Shown here: one piece after another, positions 59,307 to 64,000 of the stretch
Layout: each line of letters starts with the position of its first letter
How positions within the stretch are numbered: the stretch's first letter is position 1
Assembly: GCF_910592395.1 (NCBI RefSeq)
Contig: NC_088314.1
Location: 19,550,070-19,614,069, forward strand
Length of the DNA stretch: 64,000 bases
Source: Lineus longissimus
Lineage: Eukaryota > Nemertea > Pilidiophora > Heteronemertea > Lineidae
Direction: 5' to 3'
Position numbers and translations under genes: made by a program
The notes under the pieces: generated by a model
What the model was told of the DNA's origin: nothing
What the model saw: the letters and a program-made list of their open reading frames with translations, nothing else
Database searches by the model: none

Positions 59307-59643
59307 AGCCTGGGCAGCCGGCTTCATAGTTGACCACTTTAAATGGCATTGGTTAGGCCTACCAAAAGGATAATTTAGTGTTGTGCAACACAATATTGGT
59401 AAATGTGATCTGATCACGTTCCCAGGTTCAGCTTAGTACCTTTGGCCAGGACGATATGAAAAATAATCAGCACATTCCTGCAATTTTTAGTTTGCACCAA
59501 GTTCCAGCAATCAGCTTGACGCTGACAAGGATGGGAGGAGGGGGGGGGAGAAGTACCTGACCTGTCATAGCTAGTCCAGGGACAGTGGTTGTGACACATT
59601 GTAGAATCTTGTTCTTCATCTCGATATTTCCTCTGTTTTACAG

Positions 59644-59724
59644 CTTGACAATGCAGATGAGCAGGCGGCACAGGTGAGACGAGAGCTTGATGGACGGCTC
59701 GCAGCCTGTGATGAAATGACACGA
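59644..59724 (+). CDS. CADPS: CADPS coding exon 2, residues 265-291
   Basis: 81 nt (27 codons) between ttttacag and gtaagt, phase 0 at both ends. Encodes LDNADEQAAQVRRELDGRL followed by AACDEMTR, aligning without gaps to the 27-residue segment of vertebrate CADPS that follows YNACQ (LDNPDEQAAQIRRELDGRL...). Homology and matching phases make the call secure although the exon is very short. The next exon (ERKFPKF...) was not found before the window ends. Confidence 0.96.
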
Positions 59725-62700
59725 GTAAGTACTCCTCACCTGAATTATTTTCAAAACGATTTTTGACCCAACCTAATGTTGAGAGCACTTGTGAAAGAGT
59801 TACATGTCCAATCTGTTGAATATGTGCCATTTTCCCCAACAATGCAAATTACAGTTTTCATTGCAGAAAGCAAAAATATCGAAGTTAACATCAAACTTCC
59901 TGCTGGAGGTTGCCAACATGAAACTGTTACTGATAAACCAAGAATGAAACGAAATGAATTGAAATCATCGAAAATGTCAATGATTTCATTTCTTTCGCTG
60001 ATTTCGCTCTTGGGTTTTATCAGTAGCCACATCAAACTCATTAGGGAACTCATTGTTAAAGAAAGTGTTAAGAGAGGTTCGGATTATATCTAAGACATGA
60101 ATACATGTATATAATTCTATTTTTTTCCAGAAATATTGATTTGAGATATATCTGAATTTGTGGAAAATTTCATTCAGTTTTTTTCAGTTGACTGAAACCA
60201 GACACAGTAGACGTTTTCTTTGGCCTGATGTGTAATATAAAAACTTAATCATTTAGATAATAATTGACCATAATTCGGCGTGCTGATCACAGCATCGCTC
60301 GTTTGCAGATAGCGCTGAAAATTTTTTGATTCAGGTCTATTCAAAGTCAGTGTTTCCATCCCCTAGTGTAATATTTATTCCTGCATTATCCCATTTAATT
60401 TGTCGGCCTCCCATTTATTTCTAGATCCGTTATTCTAGTTTTGTTACCGAGGAAGAGGTAACCTAAACTTACGAATTTATACAAAATACTCTTTAATTGC
60501 AAAAATTCCTTTCTAATATCACAAAAATACATTTCAATTTCATACAATATCTCTTTTCCGCAACAGCTTTTCTCAGAAAATTTGATAATCTTTTATACAA
60601 GCTATTTCTTTGTTTCTGCATATCTGTCTCAGACAATTAAAATCACCAGTTCTTTATTTAAAGAAATTCAAAATATATTTCTGTCTCCAGCTACATTTTC
60701 TTCCACACAGACACAGAACTTTCAAACCCATTCAACCCCAGCATTGTTGGCCAGAATCATTCGCTGAACCTCATTTTCCCGCCTGTTCCTAAATTTTGGA
60801 GGAAATGTTGCAAGCTGATGACGTCTGCTCAAGTTTGCCGTTGAATGAGTTGAAAATTTATACGCATTCAGATTCTCCTGACATGAACTTGTTTTCATCT
60901 TCCATTTGTTCATCTTTCATAAATCTTGTTTTCTTTCTTTCACAAAACATATTTGGTTCGGTTTGTTGTTTTGTGATTTGACTTGACCATCACCAGTGGC
61001 TGCTTTCAGTCCTCAATCCACTGCACTTGTGGCAGTATTGACAGATGCGGGGTCGCTGTTCGAGGAGTCTGGGTACACAGGTTAACACTTCTGGGACATT
61101 CTAGCCGTCCCTGTAATGGTTTGCTGATTTGAGCCTCGCAATATGATAAGTATCCAGCAGACAAGACTTCAGTTTACTTCAACAACTGCAGCTGTTCGAT
61201 CACACTGAAAAAGATACCTGCAATAAAAATTGCAAGGACGGTGGTCTGCAACAAAAGTTGAAAAGGGTGAAGGTCATCTTCTAAAATGCATCATTGTGGT
61301 CGTTGTTGCATGTGTCCCCAGACTCTCACTGCAGTGAAACCGTACGTCTGAAATCACACGGCTGCATATTATGGGATATCAGTGTCGTCTGGTAAGAACG
61401 TCTGTGAATAAATGTCCACTGCATATTTGCTATTTTTCAGTATCAACAGTACCCAAATTTAGTAAAACGAGATGTAAGCATTCGTTTCAGTCTTAAGTCC
61501 GTTATTTATATTGACCAAATGTTGGCTTTCATATCGTGAAATACACGTATATTTCATAGTCGTAACTTTTCTTTTCATCGTGTAGTGATCTGGGCGATTT
61601 GTTCCGAGATCATGGTTTTAGTTCGACCATGCCGATTTGCTTGTAAATTTCACGAAGATACAATTTTTCTTCAGTTTATTTTGAGCAGATTACCCACAAT
61701 TCCTAGGGATTATCCAGTTTAATCATGCAGAAGCATATCAGCGATGTCGGTAGTCTCTCTTGACGTCATCTTGAAATACTTTTTTCTAAACTTGCTGGAT
61801 GTGATTATAGATTTCAGGTTGATGGGGCCATGTTGTGTACATTGACCCATGTGTTTCAGCTGAGTGCCCAGGCCCTTGGGCCTCTTGTTAAATCCAATTC
61901 CGAAGCAGGTTCCAGTCATTTACACCCCGGGTGCTAGGTTGCAATAAATTGATTTGAGAATCGGTTAAATTTTCAAGCATCGGCATGGTGAAAGAAGGAA
62001 TTTGTACACTTGCCAGTGTTCTGTCATCTTTCTCTATTAACTTTGTAATCTCTTCTCGTCGATTCTCGGCTGTTCGCTCAATGTTAAATGAACTGTCGCT
62101 GACTGGTTGCTGGATGTATTAAACTTTCGGGTAGTATTCTAATGTGAAAGAGAAGTTGTCATGTGGTATATGTTTTGTTTGTTGGTCAGAAGGTCCAATG
62201 ATCGTCTATCGCCGTTGAAACAAGCACCCTGCAGAGCGATTTCTGTTCCTGTGACATGTGACAAGCCATGACATAATCGTGATTTGAAAGCTGTCGCCAA
62301 TTGATTCAATCGCAATCAAGTATCATGTTATCATGGCTATGTTACAAGTTGTGCACTATAATTAGCTTTGACTTTACTTTTTCAGAACTGGTCTTATATC
62401 GGTAAAACTAGAGTATAATCCACATGAAAATGATTGAGATCATATTTGAACATTTGGACAAAGGGGCCTTTCATTGCAACTTATCTTGTGCGCTTCAATG
62501 GTCATGTTGTTGATGAGCTTGTCAATTTCATTGTGCCTTAGATATGCTCAACTAATCGCCACAAACTCTGCATCTAATATGTTTTGCTGGGGAAGTTCAG
62601 CTGTCATATTTGAGCTTCGGGATGTTCAGCTGTCATCGAGGAAATAACAATGTTGTATCAGTGTGTTAATGCTCAGCCAAAATCTAATGCTCAGCTGAAA

Positions 62701-64000
62701 GTTGATAGTCAGTCGCTTTTGTTTTTGAATATTGGCAAGTAACGAATTTCATCTTTCAGTCACTTTCCAACTAGAGAACAGGCTATCATGTTTGCTTTGG
62801 CAAAGATGGTTTTCCATCTTGTAGTGGTCTGGTCTGCCATACTTGCGAGGATAGATTGTGGGATATTTAGTACCAGTTGTGAAAGCATCATTCAAGTATC
62901 CAAAGTGGGTTGTTTCTTTTCATCCACGGAAAGAAAAACCAGTCACTCGTTCCCCATATAATGTAGCAGAGCTAACCCGACAAGATGGAATGCCATCTAT
63001 TGCCACAGCAAGATGGAGCGCCTTTCTCTTTGTTGCCTTCTAGGTTTAGGTTTCATGTGCAGCTGAAGGTTTTTTCCTGAGATGGGCATTTTGAATGGAC
63101 AGGAACTACAGTTATTGTTCTATTTTCAAATGGACTAGAATTACTGTTCTACCCTCCCTGATGATTCTCCCAACACTATTTTGCATTTTGAAATACTGTT
63201 TAATTGAATGGCATGTTTTTACTCAGTTTTGATTAAGCATGAGGTTGAAACTTGAAGGAGGGAATGGATTGTTTCAGGGAGAAAATACACAAATATAAAA
63301 CCGCACATATTTCATGTCACAACGTTTGCATTAACATTTTAAAGCAGCATGACCAATTTATCAATGTCATGCCAAAGCCTTCATTGCATGTTTAGAACAG
63401 ACATTAGAATACAGGATATACTAGGTGTTTCTAAAAACATAGCACAGTTACAAATTTGGATAAGTGTGCCATGTTTTTTGAAACACCTTGTAGTTTAATT
63501 TGTTCTGACATTGCATGTATTACACTTTGTCGATGCACTCAGGAGGGTTAGGGACGATATTTAGACGCACCGCACGTAGGTTACTCATTGTCAAGGCACT
63601 CTACCATGGAATAAATAACACGTTAGACGAGGTTTACATATAGTTTGTGTTCACTTGTAGGTTTACATAGAGTTCACACTGTCACACTTGTAACGTGTCA
63701 CTATAGGCTGCGATTATATGGAGTTATAATGTGTCACTGTTCACGTTTCATTCCTGACATGAAGAATGAACAAGTCATTTCCATAGAGCGGGCTACATAC
63801 GATTCACGAGGTCGCTTTTCACCCTCACGTCTTGTTTTCAAGCCTGAGTCAGTTAAATTGTGACAAGTGAATCATGACAAGTGACAAGGTGAACCCTAGA
63901 TAACTCCAGCCTGCAAGCAAACAAGTCATTTCCAAAAGACGTTGACATACAATTCATGATGTCAGTTTTCACCCAAGAGTCATGTCATGGTTTCAAGCGT
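59725..64000 (+). other. CADPS intron 2 (incomplete, runs off the window)
   Basis: Begins gtaagt. AT-rich; no exon, RNA gene or intact transposon is recognised apart from the tandem repeat at 63.64-64.0 kb. Confidence 0.75.
63640..63998 (+). repeat. Two tandem copies of the aacaagYcatttcc repeat family
   Basis: The segment aacaagtcatttcc - acatacgattcacga - ggtcgcttttcaccc - gttttcaagc at about 63764-63843 recurs, diverged, at about 63917-63998 (aacaagtcatttcc - acatacaattcatga - tgtcagttttcaccc - ggtttcaagc). A third copy is at 58.27-58.41 kb in intron 1. Confidence 0.65.

Larger units (their letters stand above)
52253..59643 (+). other. CADPS intron 1 (7.4 kb)
   Basis: Begins gtaaga and ends ttttacag. 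It contains a 5S-like SINE relic (53.55 kb), a 56 bp minisatellite (53.8-54.3 kb), a 21 G run, three pogo-like element copies (55.4, 56.6, 58.4 kb), diverged tandem/direct repeats (57.1-57.7 kb) and a foldback element (59.1-59.3 kb). No additional exon was recognised. Confidence 0.85.

Noticed and set aside
59776-60093. 105-codon frame just after CADPS exon 2
   Set aside because: No similarity to the expected next CADPS segment (ERKFPKF...), AT-rich, antisense frames also open.

Overview
The window is nuclear DNA from a marine invertebrate animal, most plausibly a lophotrochozoan such as a mollusc, brachiopod or annelid (an inference from gene content and repeat style; no marker in the sequence fixes the phylum). 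It is AT-leaning, with small exons bounded by GT/AG, long introns, many short transposon relics and several minisatellites. Nothing bacterial or viral is present.

Layout. From 1 to about 18.7 kb there is no gene I can support. This part holds a 22-23 bp minisatellite (7.75-8.51 kb), a foldback element (11.86-12.03 kb), a 20 bp tandem repeat (12.1 kb) and a tRNA-headed SINE with target-site duplications (12.33-12.48 kb). At 18,759-20,711 (+) lies an intronless gene for a type II membrane protein of the DUF229 (sulfatase/alkaline-phosphatase-like) family. From 25.7 to 47.7 kb on the minus strand is one complete gene, the invertebrate counterpart of vertebrate KMT2E (MLL5) and SETD5. Its 23 coding exons can be joined with every splice phase agreeing into 2,051 codons, with an N-terminal MSI start, a PHD finger, a SET domain, TREER and VSLLEYRKR blocks and a Pro/Gln-rich tail. 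From 51,461 (+) begins CADPS (CAPS, the Ca2+-dependent secretion activator). Only its first two coding exons (264 and 27 codons) are inside the window, and the gene runs off the right edge.

The two main genes are divergent, with start codons 3.8 kb apart. They are unrelated in function (chromatin regulation versus dense-core vesicle priming), but in human the two paralogous pairs, SETD5/CADPS and KMT2E/CADPS2, share chromosomes 3p and 7q. The head-to-head pair may therefore preserve an old linkage.

Introns and intergenic DNA carry five copies of a pogo/Tigger-like TIR element, two relics of one LINE family (one with a perfect 13 bp target-site duplication), a 5S-rRNA-like SINE, a second foldback element and several minisatellites. 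I found no undescribed multi-gene system. The most informative observations are the complete KMT2E/SETD5 model, its linkage to CADPS, and the mobile-element structures.
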